From Allobosea sp. OK403 (GTDB taxonomy: Bacteria; Pseudomonadota; Alphaproteobacteria; Rhizobiales; Beijerinckiaceae), in the NCBI RefSeq assembly GCF_900113835.1, contig NZ_FOQV01000010.1, positions 62,001 to 126,000 on the forward strand: DNA of 64,000 nt, in the 5' to 3' direction. The position numbers and the translations under genes were made by a program. Below are positions 17,374 to 25,445 of the stretch, piece by piece; within the stretch, counting starts at the first letter, position 1, and each line of letters opens with the position of its first letter. The notes beneath the pieces are model-generated. The model ran no database searches and was not told the origin of the DNA. It worked only from the letters and a program-made list of their open reading frames with translations.

Positions 17374-18267
17374 TCAGTTCTGCGAAAGATTGATGCCGGG
17401 GGCGTCGATCTTGTTGTTGTCGAGCCCCCACTTCTTCATGATCGCCGCATAGGTGCCGTTGTCGATCAGGACCTTGATGGCGTCCTTCAGCACGCCGCCG
17501 AGCTCGGAGCCCTTCGGCACCACAGCGCCCTGGAACAGGTCGCTGAAGCCGTTGGACTTGCCGACGGCCGCCAATTCCAGCTCACCATTGGACTGCTGGA
17601 CGAAATAGGTCAGCGGCGCCTGCGAAGAGAAGAAGGCGTCGGCCCGCTTCGAGCGGACGGCGAGGATCGAGGTCGGCTGGTCGGGATAAGACTGGACCGT
17701 GAGCGTTGGCTTGCTCTCGGCGGCGCATTTCTCCGCCTGCGCCTTGATGACCTTCTCGGCCGAGCCGGCCGATTGTACGGCAATACGCTTGCCACAGGCC
17801 TCGTCCAGGCTGTTGATGCCGCCCGGATTGCCCTTCTGCACGGCGAAGACGACGTATTCACGCACCCAGTCGACGAAATCGTTGGCTTCCTGCCGGGACT
17901 TGAAGTCGCCGACCGGCCCCATCGCGAACTGATAGCGGCCAGCCTTGATGCCGGTCAGGATCGACGACAGGCCGTTCACCGTCGCGTGCTCGATCTTGAT
18001 GCCAAGCAGCTCGCCAATGGCATCGCCGAGATCGGCGCTCGCGCCGGTCACCTCGGTCGGCGACTGGACGATCTCGTAGGGCGGGAAGGAGCCGCTATTG
18101 ACCGCGGTCATCTTGCCGGCGCTGCGGAGCGCTTCCGGCAGGCGCGCGCGCAACGGCTCGTTCGCGCTCTGCTTGGCGATCTTCACGCCAGGATCGGCCT
18201 GGGCGAAGGCCGGAGCCGCTGCGAGGGTGGCGAAGGCGGCGGCGCAAACCGCGATACGAAGCTTCAT
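17374..18267 (-). CDS. ABC transporter substrate-binding protein, family 3 (amino acid type)
   Basis: 297 aa from ATG 18267 with AGGGG upstream. Signal peptide MKLRIAVCAAAFATLAAA ends near AFAQ, about residue 23. SBP family 3 features: YEIVQSPTEVTGASADLGDAIGELLG, a long helix NGLSSILTGIKAGRYQFAMG, then GKRIAVQSAGSAEKVI. Periplasmic receptor of the transporter encoded by the next two genes. Ligand unknown; the neighbouring decarboxylase-like protein and MocR regulator suggest an aromatic or unusual amino-acid-like compound. Confidence 0.93.
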   Translation of the reverse strand: MKLRIAVCAAAFATLAAAPAFAQADPGVKIAKQSANEPLRARLPEALRSAGKMTAVNSGSFPPYEIVQSPTEVTGASADLGDAIGELLGIKIEHATVNGLSSILTGIKAGRYQFAMGPVGDFKSRQEANDFVDWVREYVVFAVQKGNPGGINSLDEACGKRIAVQSAGSAEKVIKAQAEKCAAESKPTLTVQSYPDQPTSILAVRSKRADAFFSSQAPLTYFVQQSNGELELAAVGKSNGFSDLFQGAVVPKGSELGGVLKDAIKVLIDNGTYAAIMKKWGLDNNKIDAPGINLSQN

Positions 18268-18298
18268 GGTCGGGACCCCTTTGCTTGTGCTTGTCGGT

Positions 18299-19270
18299 TC
18301 AGGCGGCGTCGGCAAGATGTTCGAGCGGCGGAAACAGCGCATCCGGCGTCAGATCGGTCTCGGCCAGGCCCTGGCTACGGATTTCATCGAGGAAGCCCGC
18401 GATCATCCGCCGGTTGGCCTCGAGCCCGCTGGCGTTCCAGTTTTCCGGCAGGTCGCGGCCACAGCGGCCGAGCTCGTCGATGATCCAGGGCGTCGTGTCG
18501 GCGTATTTGCGACGCTTCTCCAGCCAAAGCCGCTGCGACTCGTCGATGAGATCGCTCAGCGCCTGCGGCAACCAGGGATGGCGCCGGGCAAAATCGGCCT
18601 TGATGCCGAGAATATGGATGCCCGGCACGTAGCCGACCTCGCGGAAATAGCCGAGTTCGGCACCGGGCAAGTCGGTCAGCAGATGCCGGAACGGCGCTTC
18701 CGGCTCATAGAAGCCTGGCGGCATGAAGGGCGTGAAGATGGCGTCGAGTTCGCCGTCGAGCAATGCGTCGAGCATCGGCTTCTCGCCGGGCATGGCCTCG
18801 ATCCGCCCCGGCCGGGCATAAGGCCCGAGCCGGTCGGTAATCGGATGGGCGGCGCTGAGGCGCCCGGCGTACCAGCGCGCGTCCTCGATGCCGACGCCAG
18901 CGCGCGACAGCGCGGCGCGCGTCCAGGTGTTGCCGGAATCCTGCCAGCCGGTGACGCCGATGCGGCAGCCTTTCAGCTCTTCCAGCTTCGTCAGCTTGCT
19001 CGCACGGCTCGTGACGATGCAACGCTGCCGGAAGCCACGCATGATAAAGTTCGGCACACCGAAGATACCGCCCTCGCCGCGGCTGCGGCCGGTCGTGTAG
19101 CGGCTGAACGAGACCTCGCAGGCATCGAAATCCGGGTCGGTCGCCAGATCTTCGGGCAAGGTGCCGACGCGATCGACCTTCAGAGCGATCCGCTCGTCGG
19201 CGACATCGCCCAGCACGAGCGGCGTCACATAGTCCCAATCGCGCAAGGCCAGCCGGACTTCGACCTTCAT
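18299..19270 (-). CDS. Periplasmic-binding-fold protein related to 4,5-dihydroxyphthalate decarboxylase
   Basis: 323 aa from ATG 19270 with GTGGAG upstream. No signal peptide is present, although the fold is that of type 2 binding proteins (LALRDWDYVTPLVLGDV, FDACEVSFSRYTTGR, GCRIGVTGWQDSGNTW, GELDAIFTPFMPPGF). This pattern fits the 4,5-dihydroxyphthalate decarboxylase (Pht5-like) family, which has a binding-protein fold and acts in the cytosol. Lying 31 bp before the ABC binding protein, it may process the imported compound or act as an accessory receptor. Enzyme activity is inference. Confidence 0.75.
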   Translation of the reverse strand: MKVEVRLALRDWDYVTPLVLGDVADERIALKVDRVGTLPEDLATDPDFDACEVSFSRYTTGRSRGEGGIFGVPNFIMRGFRQRCIVTSRASKLTKLEELKGCRIGVTGWQDSGNTWTRAALSRAGVGIEDARWYAGRLSAAHPITDRLGPYARPGRIEAMPGEKPMLDALLDGELDAIFTPFMPPGFYEPEAPFRHLLTDLPGAELGYFREVGYVPGIHILGIKADFARRHPWLPQALSDLIDESQRLWLEKRRKYADTTPWIIDELGRCGRDLPENWNASGLEANRRMIAGFLDEIRSQGLAETDLTPDALFPPLEHLADAA

Positions 19271-19288
19271 CGGCCTACTCCACATTGA

Positions 19289-19306
19289 CAATTCGGCGGA
19301 GAATTG
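19289..19306. promoter_or_regulatory. Inverted repeat in the MocR/importer divergent promoter
   Basis: CAATTC-GGCGGA-GAATTG is a perfect 6-bp inverted repeat, directly after a TTGACA hexamer (19285-19290) that could be a -35 box for the plus strand. It lies about 20 bp from the minus-strand start codon and 60-80 bp before the MocR start, a fitting operator position. Confidence 0.45.
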
Positions 19307-19365
19307 AATGTTCAGAAGCGGCGATCAATCGTTATTACGTTATCGAACAAACTAGAGTGGATTCT

Positions 19366-20700
19366 GTGGCAGACGGAACCGACGATGCGGCCTGGCTTGC
19401 CGGGCATTTCTCCGACATCAGTGCGCGCGGTATCGCGAACCAGACCGCGATGCTGATCCGCCGAGGCGTGCTGCCGGCCGGCACAAAGCTGCCGACGGTT
19501 CGGGACCTCGCCTATCGGCTCGGCATCAGTCCGGCGACCATCTCCGAAGCCTGGAGCGAATTGCGGCATCAACGCATGATCGAGGGGCGCGGACGCTCGG
19601 GAAGTTGGGTTGCGGGTGATACGATCGGACCGCGCCCGGCCCGCACCGCGACGTCGGGCGCCTTCGGCAGCGACGTGCTCGACCTCTCGCTCTCCGTACC
19701 CGACGTGAACGTGCTGCCGCCGTTGGATGCGGCGCTACGACACGCGTCTGCGGCCCAGAACCTGCACAGCTATGAGCGAACCCCGATCCTGGACAGCCTT
19801 CGTCATGCGGTGCAGCAGCGTTGGCCCTATGAACCGGAAGCCTTCCTGGCAACGAATGGCGGCTACAACGCCTTTTATTCGGTGGTGCAGGCGCTGATCA
19901 TGCCAGGCGCGATAGTCGCGATCGAGGATCCGACCGGGATGCGTCTGCTCGACATCATCGAGGACAGGGGCGCGCGCCCCTTCTCTGTCGCCTGCGATGC
20001 GGAAGGACCGCTGCCGGACGCGCTCGCCCAGGCCCTGGCGGCGAAGCCCGCCGCGTTCGTCTACCAGCCTCGCACGCATTCGGTGACGGGCCGTGCCGTC
20101 AGCCCCGCGCGGCTTGCCGCTCTGGCTGAGGTCTTGGCGGGCAGCGATTGCTTGATCATCGAGGACGACGGCATCGGAGAGGCCTCGCCGCAACCGCTCA
20201 TGAGCCTCGGCAGCCGATTTCCCGACAGGGTCATCCATATCCTGTCCTTCTCGAAATCGCACGGCCCGGATCTACGCCTTGCCGTGCTATCGAGCCCCGC
20301 GACGGTTCGGCGCCAGATTCAGTCCTATCGCAGCTTCAGTTCGGGTTGGACGAGCCGGCTGCTGCAGGAGACGACGGCCTGGTTGCTGGCCGACGGCAAT
20401 ACCCAAGAGTGCCTCGCCGCCAACCGGCGTCTCTATGCAGAGCGGCGCGCGGCGTTGGTGACCGCGCTCGGCGCACGTGGCATCGCAATCCCGCCCGGCG
20501 ACGGATTGAGCATCTGGATACCGGTCGCCTCCGAGCAGTTTGCCCTGGTCACGCTCGCGGCGCGACGCATCGCCGTCCTGCCCGGGAGCAAATGCGCGGT
20601 GATGCCAACCCGCCACATCCGCGTCGCGACGGCCATCCTCGCCGATCGCCACGACTATGTCGCGGAGTCGATCCGGCTTGCGGTTACAGGCGACAGCTGA
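19366..20700 (+). CDS. MocR-type regulator: GntR winged helix fused to an aminotransferase-like domain
   Basis: About 444 aa from GTG 19366; no ATG exists in the early frame, and GTG 19357 or TTG 19285 are alternatives. The N-terminal winged helix is AGTKLPTVRDLAYRLGISPA with GRGRSGSWV as wing. A fold-type I PLP domain follows: SYERTPILDSLRHAV, FLATNGGYNAF, IIEDDGIGE, and the PLP-binding lysine (about residue 297) in SFSKSHGPDLRLAVL. MocR regulators sense amino-acid-like ligands through PLP. The divergent importer and decarboxylase-like gene are the probable targets. Confidence 0.9.
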   Translation: MADGTDDAAWLAGHFSDISARGIANQTAMLIRRGVLPAGTKLPTVRDLAYRLGISPATISEAWSELRHQRMIEGRGRSGSWVAGDTIGPRPARTATSGAFGSDVLDLSLSVPDVNVLPPLDAALRHASAAQNLHSYERTPILDSLRHAVQQRWPYEPEAFLATNGGYNAFYSVVQALIMPGAIVAIEDPTGMRLLDIIEDRGARPFSVACDAEGPLPDALAQALAAKPAAFVYQPRTHSVTGRAVSPARLAALAEVLAGSDCLIIEDDGIGEASPQPLMSLGSRFPDRVIHILSFSKSHGPDLRLAVLSSPATVRRQIQSYRSFSSGWTSRLLQETTAWLLADGNTQECLAANRRLYAERRAALVTALGARGIAIPPGDGLSIWIPVASEQFALVTLAARRIAVLPGSKCAVMPTRHIRVATAILADRHDYVAESIRLAVTGDS

Positions 20701-21302
20701 TCGGCCAAATCAGACTGGTTCCGCTTGTCTCGCCGTCTCGCGCGCGATCGGCGACGGCGGCTTCGATCATTTCAGCTCCGGCCAAATCCCGCGCCAGCCG
20801 CTGGTTCGCGACACCGGCGTCAATATCGCGAACGTCGCTGGCTCTCCTCACTCAGTGTGACGACGCAATTTGGCCTGAACGAAATCAATCACGTCCAGAG
20901 GCCGATGCCGACCAACCTGGGGTCGCGCACACAGACCTGTGGGGAAACCCAAAGTCTGCTGCAGTTGCGCAGAGCCACCGCAAACCATGCCCGTCAGCCG
21001 GAGTTCGTCCCCTCACCTCTGATCAGCGAGCACGCGGGCTGCCATCTCACGACGCACCGGATTGGCGCTCGCTCCAGCTGCGAGACATGCGAAGGCATTG
21101 CGGGACGCAGACGTTGCGAGACGATCAGCTTTGAAAGGCGAGGCATAGCCTCGCCGCGATTGTCCGGAAAGCTCCGCAATCCGATTAGCGCACCCGCCGC
21201 GAGAGGCGCACAATCGAACAGGCATCAACAACGTAGGATCGAAAGCAAAATTCAACAATCCACGCTATAAACTTCAAATCTGGACGATAAAAGGCACATG
21301 CA
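20701..21302. other. 600-bp intergenic region without recognised gene
   Basis: One open frame on the plus strand (20725-21270) and shorter ones on the minus strand have atypical composition and no family features. The last about 80 bp (21225-21302) is AT-rich and should hold the promoter of the sensor gene. Confidence 0.5.
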
Positions 21303-22931
21303 ATGGCTGCGCTGACACATAATTTTCCATACATCCCGCATGAAACCAGCATAAAAGTAAAATTTTATGCTGCTTTTTCCGGTTTGTTAATCCTGATCCT
21401 GATGTTGGTCGCGCTTTCGGTTTATTCGGTCCGTGAACAATCCGCCTATCATGGGCAACTTGACGTTTCGGCGCAGGCTGCTGCCAACGTCGAAAAGGTC
21501 AACGGCCTGATCTTCGCCGTCGTCATGGAATCGCGCGGCATCTACATGTCGAGCGATATGGCGACTGTGAAGCGCTATGGCGTCGCGCTCCTGCAGCGAA
21601 ACCGCGAATTGGCCGAGGTCATGGATCAATGGCAGCGCATCGTTCGCAATGACGATACGGAACTCTTCGCGGCCTTCAAGACCCGTGTCTCCGAGTTTAT
21701 CGGTTTCCGCGCGGAGCTCGTGCGGCGCGCGAACACCATCGGCCAGGCAGCAGGTCGCGAATGGGGAGACAACGACGCGAACCGCCAGGTGCGCATCGCA
21801 CTCAACGAGGATCTCACGGCTCTCGCGACGGTCTACTTCAAGCGCGCCCACGCCATCGCCAAGCTGGGAGAGCAGGTCGAGTTCACGACCATATTGCTGG
21901 TGATCCTCGGCATCGGCGCTATCGCCCTGACCTGGCTGACAGCCTCTCTGTTCAGGGCCTCGGTGATCGAGCCGCTGCTCGCCATCACATGGGCAGCCGA
22001 CAGCATTGTCTCCGGCAAGATTCTGGCAGCGATCCCGCACGCCGGCAGAAAGGATGAAATCGGCAAGCTCGCTTTGGCTGTCCAGCAACTGCAGAGCACG
22101 ATCGAGCGAAACCGTGAGCTCCAGAAGCGCGAGCTGGCGACATCGCGGGAACGCGATCACCTCGAAGAGAACAAGATCCATCTCATTGCGGCGATCAACA
22201 ATATGGCCCAGGGCCTGATCATGCTCGATGTGCACGCGAACGTCATTCTCATGAACGAATCCTACCGGAAGATGTATAATCTGCCGAAAGAGATCATGGC
22301 TTCGAGCTGCAATCTTCGCGACATACTGCGATACCGCGCCGAATCCGGCCTGTTTTCCGGAGACAGCAAAACTTACGTCAGAACGATCCTGACCCGGATC
22401 GCGCTCGGCCAACCGTCGGTAAGCCATGTCGATTTGAAGGACGGCCGCAAGATCCGCGTGTTCGAGCAGCCGACACCCGATGGCGGCTGGGTTGCGACCC
22501 ATGAGGACTTCACCAAGCAGCAGCATCTGCAGCAGACGCTGGAGCGCATGGAGCGCTTGTTTGGAACGATCGTCGAGAACGTGCACGAGGCCATCCTGGC
22601 CAAGGACGCGCTCAGCCATCGCTATCTGCTCGTCAACCGGGCCGCGGAAACCCTGTTCGGCCTGCCGCGCGCCGCCATAGTCGGGCGAACGGCAGGCGAC
22701 GTCTTCGGCGAGGAGACCGCCGAGGCGATCGAGGGCAGCGGCAAAGCCCCGCCCGTCAAGGCCGCCGCAGTTGCGATCCGGACTATAACGACGCCGGGCA
22801 ATGGCGAGCGCGTCGCGGCAATCCGGCATCTTCCCGCTTCCAGCGGTGAAGACGGAGCGCAGTACCTGATCAGCCTGATCGAAGACCGGACCGATCAGGC
22901 CGCCGCGATGCCGCGGCTGCGGGCAGGCTGA
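21303..22931 (+). CDS. Membrane HAMP-PAS-PAS sensor protein without output domain
   Basis: 542 aa from ATG 21303 with AAAGG 8 nt upstream. TM1 at about 24-46 (FSGLLILILMLVALSVYSV), a helical periplasmic domain of about 150 residues, TM2 at about 196-220 (ILLVILGIGAIALTWLTASL), and HAMP with DEIGKLALAVQQLQ. Then comes a coiled linker, a PAS domain (INNMAQGLIMLDVHANVILM, PAS_7 type), and a second PAS (VENVHEAILAKDA ... VNRAAETLFGLPRAAIVGR). The protein stops just after LISLIEDRTDQ, where related rhizobial proteins continue into GGDEF or kinase modules. It is probably a truncated receptor or a stand-alone sensor. Confidence 0.85.
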   Translation: MAALTHNFPYIPHETSIKVKFYAAFSGLLILILMLVALSVYSVREQSAYHGQLDVSAQAAANVEKVNGLIFAVVMESRGIYMSSDMATVKRYGVALLQRNRELAEVMDQWQRIVRNDDTELFAAFKTRVSEFIGFRAELVRRANTIGQAAGREWGDNDANRQVRIALNEDLTALATVYFKRAHAIAKLGEQVEFTTILLVILGIGAIALTWLTASLFRASVIEPLLAITWAADSIVSGKILAAIPHAGRKDEIGKLALAVQQLQSTIERNRELQKRELATSRERDHLEENKIHLIAAINNMAQGLIMLDVHANVILMNESYRKMYNLPKEIMASSCNLRDILRYRAESGLFSGDSKTYVRTILTRIALGQPSVSHVDLKDGRKIRVFEQPTPDGGWVATHEDFTKQQHLQQTLERMERLFGTIVENVHEAILAKDALSHRYLLVNRAAETLFGLPRAAIVGRTAGDVFGEETAEAIEGSGKAPPVKAAAVAIRTITTPGNGERVAAIRHLPASSGEDGAQYLISLIEDRTDQAAAMPRLRAG

Positions 22932-23035
22932 GCGGCCCCGGACGCCGCGGTCCTGCGGATGCGCGCCTGCGGAATACGAGAACGATGTACATCGCGCCGC
23001 TCTGGCGGCAGACTTCAGTCGCGACGGCGAGCCTC

Positions 23036-23076
23036 GGCTTGCCGACATTGGCTTGTCGACATCGACTTGCCGACAC
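23036..23076. repeat. 14-bp degenerate tandem repeat upstream of the mutarotase gene
   Basis: GGCTTGCCGACATT at 23036-23049 is followed by GGCTTGTCGACATC at 23050-23063 and a shorter GACTTGCCGAC unit. A related in-frame unit (coding DGLPx) recurs inside the mutarotase gene at about 23892-23936. Confidence 0.8.
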
Positions 23077-23106
23077 TTGCCGAAGAGCGCCGAAGCAGAG
23101 AGACGC

Positions 23107-24192
23107 ATGCCGGTCGAACGCGAGATCTTCGGGCACCTGCCGGACGGCACCGCCATCGAGCGCGTCACGCTCAGGCGGGATGGCGGGCTGACGGCGCGCA
23201 TCATCAGCTATGGCGCAGCTCTCCAGGCGCTGCTGGTGGCCGACAGCGCAGGAGCAATCGACGACATCGTCCTCGGCTTTGACGCGCTTGAGCCCTATAC
23301 CCGCCCGGGCTGCTATTTCGGCATGACGGTCGGGCGCTACGCCAACCGCATTGCGGGCGGCCGCTTCGTCATCGACGGGGCGCAGGTTTCGCTTGCCCGC
23401 AACAATGGCCCCAATGCGTTGCATGGCGGCGTCAACGGCTTCAGCCGCAAGACGTGGAGGATCGTCTCGGCCGAGGATGGCCCCGTTCCGTCGCTGACGC
23501 TGGCCTGCCGCAGCCCCGATGGCGAGGAAGGTTATCCCGGCACGGTTGAGACCCGATTGCGCTATAGCCTGCCGGCGCCACATGAACTCCTGCTCGACAT
23601 CACCGCGACGAGCGACCAGGCGACGGTGGTCAACCTGACCAATCACAGCTTCTTCAATCTCGACGGCGCGACGGCAGGCGATATCCTGCAGCATCGCCTG
23701 CAGATCGCCGCCGATCGTTTTCTCGCGGTGGACGAGACCGCGATCCCATTGCAGGAGCCGCCGCGAGACGTCACTGGCACGCCGTTCGATTTCCGCGAGG
23801 CCCATCCGATCGGCGCCCGCATCCGGCAGTCCGACGAACAGCTGCGGCGCGGCCGCGGCTACGACCATAATTTCTGCCTGGCTCCGGCTGATGGCTTGCC
23901 GACGGACGGTTTGCCGGCAGATGCCTTGCGTTTGGCCGCTTGCGTCGAGGCACCCCGCTCCGGGCGGATCATGGAGCTGCATACCAACCAGCCCGGCCTC
24001 CAGCTCTATTCCGGCAATTTTCTCGACGGCAGCGTGGCGGGCAAGCACGGCAGGCTCCACCGCCAGGCCGACGCCTTTTGCCTGGAGCCGCAGATCTGGC
24101 CCGACGCACCCAATCGTCCGGATTTCCCATCGGCCAGGCTGACGCCGGGCATGATCTACCGACATCGCACGCTCTATCGCTTCACCGCCTGA
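23107..24192 (+). CDS. galM: Aldose 1-epimerase (galactose mutarotase)
   Basis: 361 aa from ATG 23107; AGAGAG precedes it. GalM motifs: GMTVGRYANRIAGG, NNGPNALHGG (first catalytic histidine region), NLTNHSFFNL with the second histidine, and FCLEPQIWPDAPN with the catalytic glutamate near the C-terminus. It interconverts alpha and beta anomers of galactose, arabinose or related sugars before dehydrogenation. The ADGLPTDGLPADAL stretch near residue 265 is a short in-frame repeat not seen in typical family members. First gene of the sugar locus, ahead of the YtfQ-type binding protein. Confidence 0.93.
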   Translation: MPVEREIFGHLPDGTAIERVTLRRDGGLTARIISYGAALQALLVADSAGAIDDIVLGFDALEPYTRPGCYFGMTVGRYANRIAGGRFVIDGAQVSLARNNGPNALHGGVNGFSRKTWRIVSAEDGPVPSLTLACRSPDGEEGYPGTVETRLRYSLPAPHELLLDITATSDQATVVNLTNHSFFNLDGATAGDILQHRLQIAADRFLAVDETAIPLQEPPRDVTGTPFDFREAHPIGARIRQSDEQLRRGRGYDHNFCLAPADGLPTDGLPADALRLAACVEAPRSGRIMELHTNQPGLQLYSGNFLDGSVAGKHGRLHRQADAFCLEPQIWPDAPNRPDFPSARLTPGMIYRHRTLYRFTA

Positions 24193-24203
24193 AGCGGCCC
24201 TCG

Positions 24204-24220
24204 CACACACACACACACAC
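24204..24220. repeat. (CA)8 microsatellite between galM and ytfQ
   Basis: A run of eight CA dinucleotides plus C begins 11 bp after the galM stop. It lies about 110 bp before the ytfQ start, upstream of the putative GntR operator. Such runs are rare in GC-rich alphaproteobacteria and can vary in length by slippage. Confidence 0.9.
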
Positions 24221-24235
24221 CTGCCCATTAGTAAG

Positions 24236-24248
24236 ATAGTATGACTAT
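24236..24248. promoter_or_regulatory. Predicted FCD-GntR operator before ytfQ
   Basis: ATAGTATGACTAT is a perfect palindrome around a 3-bp centre. Its core TAGTATGACTA fits the FadR/FCD-type GntR consensus TNGTNNNACNA at every fixed position. The FCD-GntR gene at 29000-29794 in the same operon is the obvious candidate regulator. Confidence 0.7.
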
Positions 24249-24327
24249 TTACAGGTTCAGGAGACCCCGGTAGAACAGGGATGCGCACGTAGAGGCGCCT
24301 CGATTGATAATGTTCCGGGAGAAGCTC

Positions 24328-25299
24328 ATGCGCCGTCTTTCATCCATGACCACGCTGCTTGCCGCGACCATGCTGGCCGGCGGTCTCAATGCCGCCAGCG
24401 CGGCGGAACTCACTGTCGGCTTTTCACAGATCGGCTCGGAATCGGGCTGGCGCGCAGCCGAGACCTCGGTCTCCAAGAGCGAGGCCAAGAAGCGCAACAT
24501 CACGCTCAAGATCGCCGATGCGCAGCAGAAGCAGGAGAACCAGATCAAGGCGATCCGCTCCTTCGTCGCGCAGGGCGTCGACGCGATCTTCCTCGCTCCC
24601 GTCGTCGCCAGCGGTTGGGATTCCGTGCTGAAGGAAGCCAAGGAAGCCAAAATCCCGGTCATCCTGCTCGATCGCGACATCGATCCGGCGGGCAAGGAGC
24701 TTTATCTGACCGCCGTGACCTCCGACAGCGTCCATGAGGGCGAGGTCGCCGGCAAATGGCTCGCCAAGACGGTCGGCTCCAAGCCCTGCAACGTCGTCGA
24801 GCTGCAGGGCACGGTCGGCGCCAGCGTCGCGACCAACCGCAAGAAGGGCTTCGATACGGCGATCGCATCAGCCTCCAACATCAAGGTCGTGCGCAGCCAG
24901 ACGGGCGACTTCACCCGCGCCAAGGGCAAGGAGGTGATGGAGAGCTTCATCAAGGCCGAGGGCGGCGGCAAGTCGATCTGCGCCGTCTATGCGCATAACG
25001 ACGACATGATGGTGGGCGCGATCCAGGCCATGAAGGAAGCCGGTTTGAAGCCGGGCAAGGACGTGCTGACCGTCTCGATCGACGCGGTGCCCGACATCTT
25101 CAAGGCGATCGCGGCCGGCGAGGCCAATGCCACGGTCGAATTGACGCCCGACATGGCCGGCCCCGCCTTCGAGGCGCTGACCGCCTATAAGAGCAAGGGC
25201 ACTGTGCCACCCAAGTGGATCCAGACCGAATCCAAGCTCTACACCGCCGCCGACAATCCGCAGAAGGTCTACGACTCCAAGAAAGGCCTCGGCTACTGA
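24328..25299 (+). CDS. ytfQ: YtfQ-type galactofuranose/pentose ABC transporter substrate-binding protein
   Basis: 323 aa from ATG 24328, which has GGGAG 7 nt upstream; TTG 24304 and ATG 24310 are alternatives. Signal peptide ends near ASAAE (about residue 26). The mature protein matches E. coli YtfQ closely: VGFSQIGSESGWRAAETS, QQKQENQIKAIRSFVAQG, CNVVELQGTVGASVA and YAHNDDMMVGAIQAMKEAG. It is a periplasmic receptor for galactofuranose-like sugars; in this locus L-arabinose or D-galactose is plausible. First gene of the importer operon. Confidence 0.95.
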   Translation: MRRLSSMTTLLAATMLAGGLNAASAAELTVGFSQIGSESGWRAAETSVSKSEAKKRNITLKIADAQQKQENQIKAIRSFVAQGVDAIFLAPVVASGWDSVLKEAKEAKIPVILLDRDIDPAGKELYLTAVTSDSVHEGEVAGKWLAKTVGSKPCNVVELQGTVGASVATNRKKGFDTAIASASNIKVVRSQTGDFTRAKGKEVMESFIKAEGGGKSICAVYAHNDDMMVGAIQAMKEAGLKPGKDVLTVSIDAVPDIFKAIAAGEANATVELTPDMAGPAFEALTAYKSKGTVPPKWIQTESKLYTAADNPQKVYDSKKGLGY

Positions 25300-25374
25300 G
25301 AGCCTGTCCCGAAACTCTACTCCGGCGGCCGTCTGACGCGGCTTACCGGAGCGAGTTTCAAAAACAGGCTCTGA
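25300..25374. terminator. Long imperfect hairpin between ytfQ and ytfR
   Basis: GAGCCTGT and ACAGGCTC (ends), GAAACTC and GAGTTTC, and TCCGG and CCGGA pair in nested order, giving a long stem immediately after the ytfQ stop. No T-tract follows. It may protect the 3' end of the abundant binding-protein mRNA or attenuate transcription into the ATPase gene. It could also be a member of another dispersed repeat family. Confidence 0.6.
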
Positions 25375-25445
25375 GGGCGCGCACGCTCTCCCGAGCTTGT
25401 TCCCACGGCCGCGCCACCGGCGCGGCCTGCGTGGAGACCGTGCCC

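Noticed and set aside
16483..18483. A 666-codon open frame on the plus strand
   Set aside because: It runs antisense through the amino acid permease and binding-protein genes, which have clear family motifs. Long shadow frames are expected in GC-rich DNA.
20725..21270. A 181-codon plus-strand frame between the MocR and sensor genes
   Set aside because: Arginine-rich, no ribosome site, no family features, and opposed by other frames; its composition is like random GC-rich DNA.
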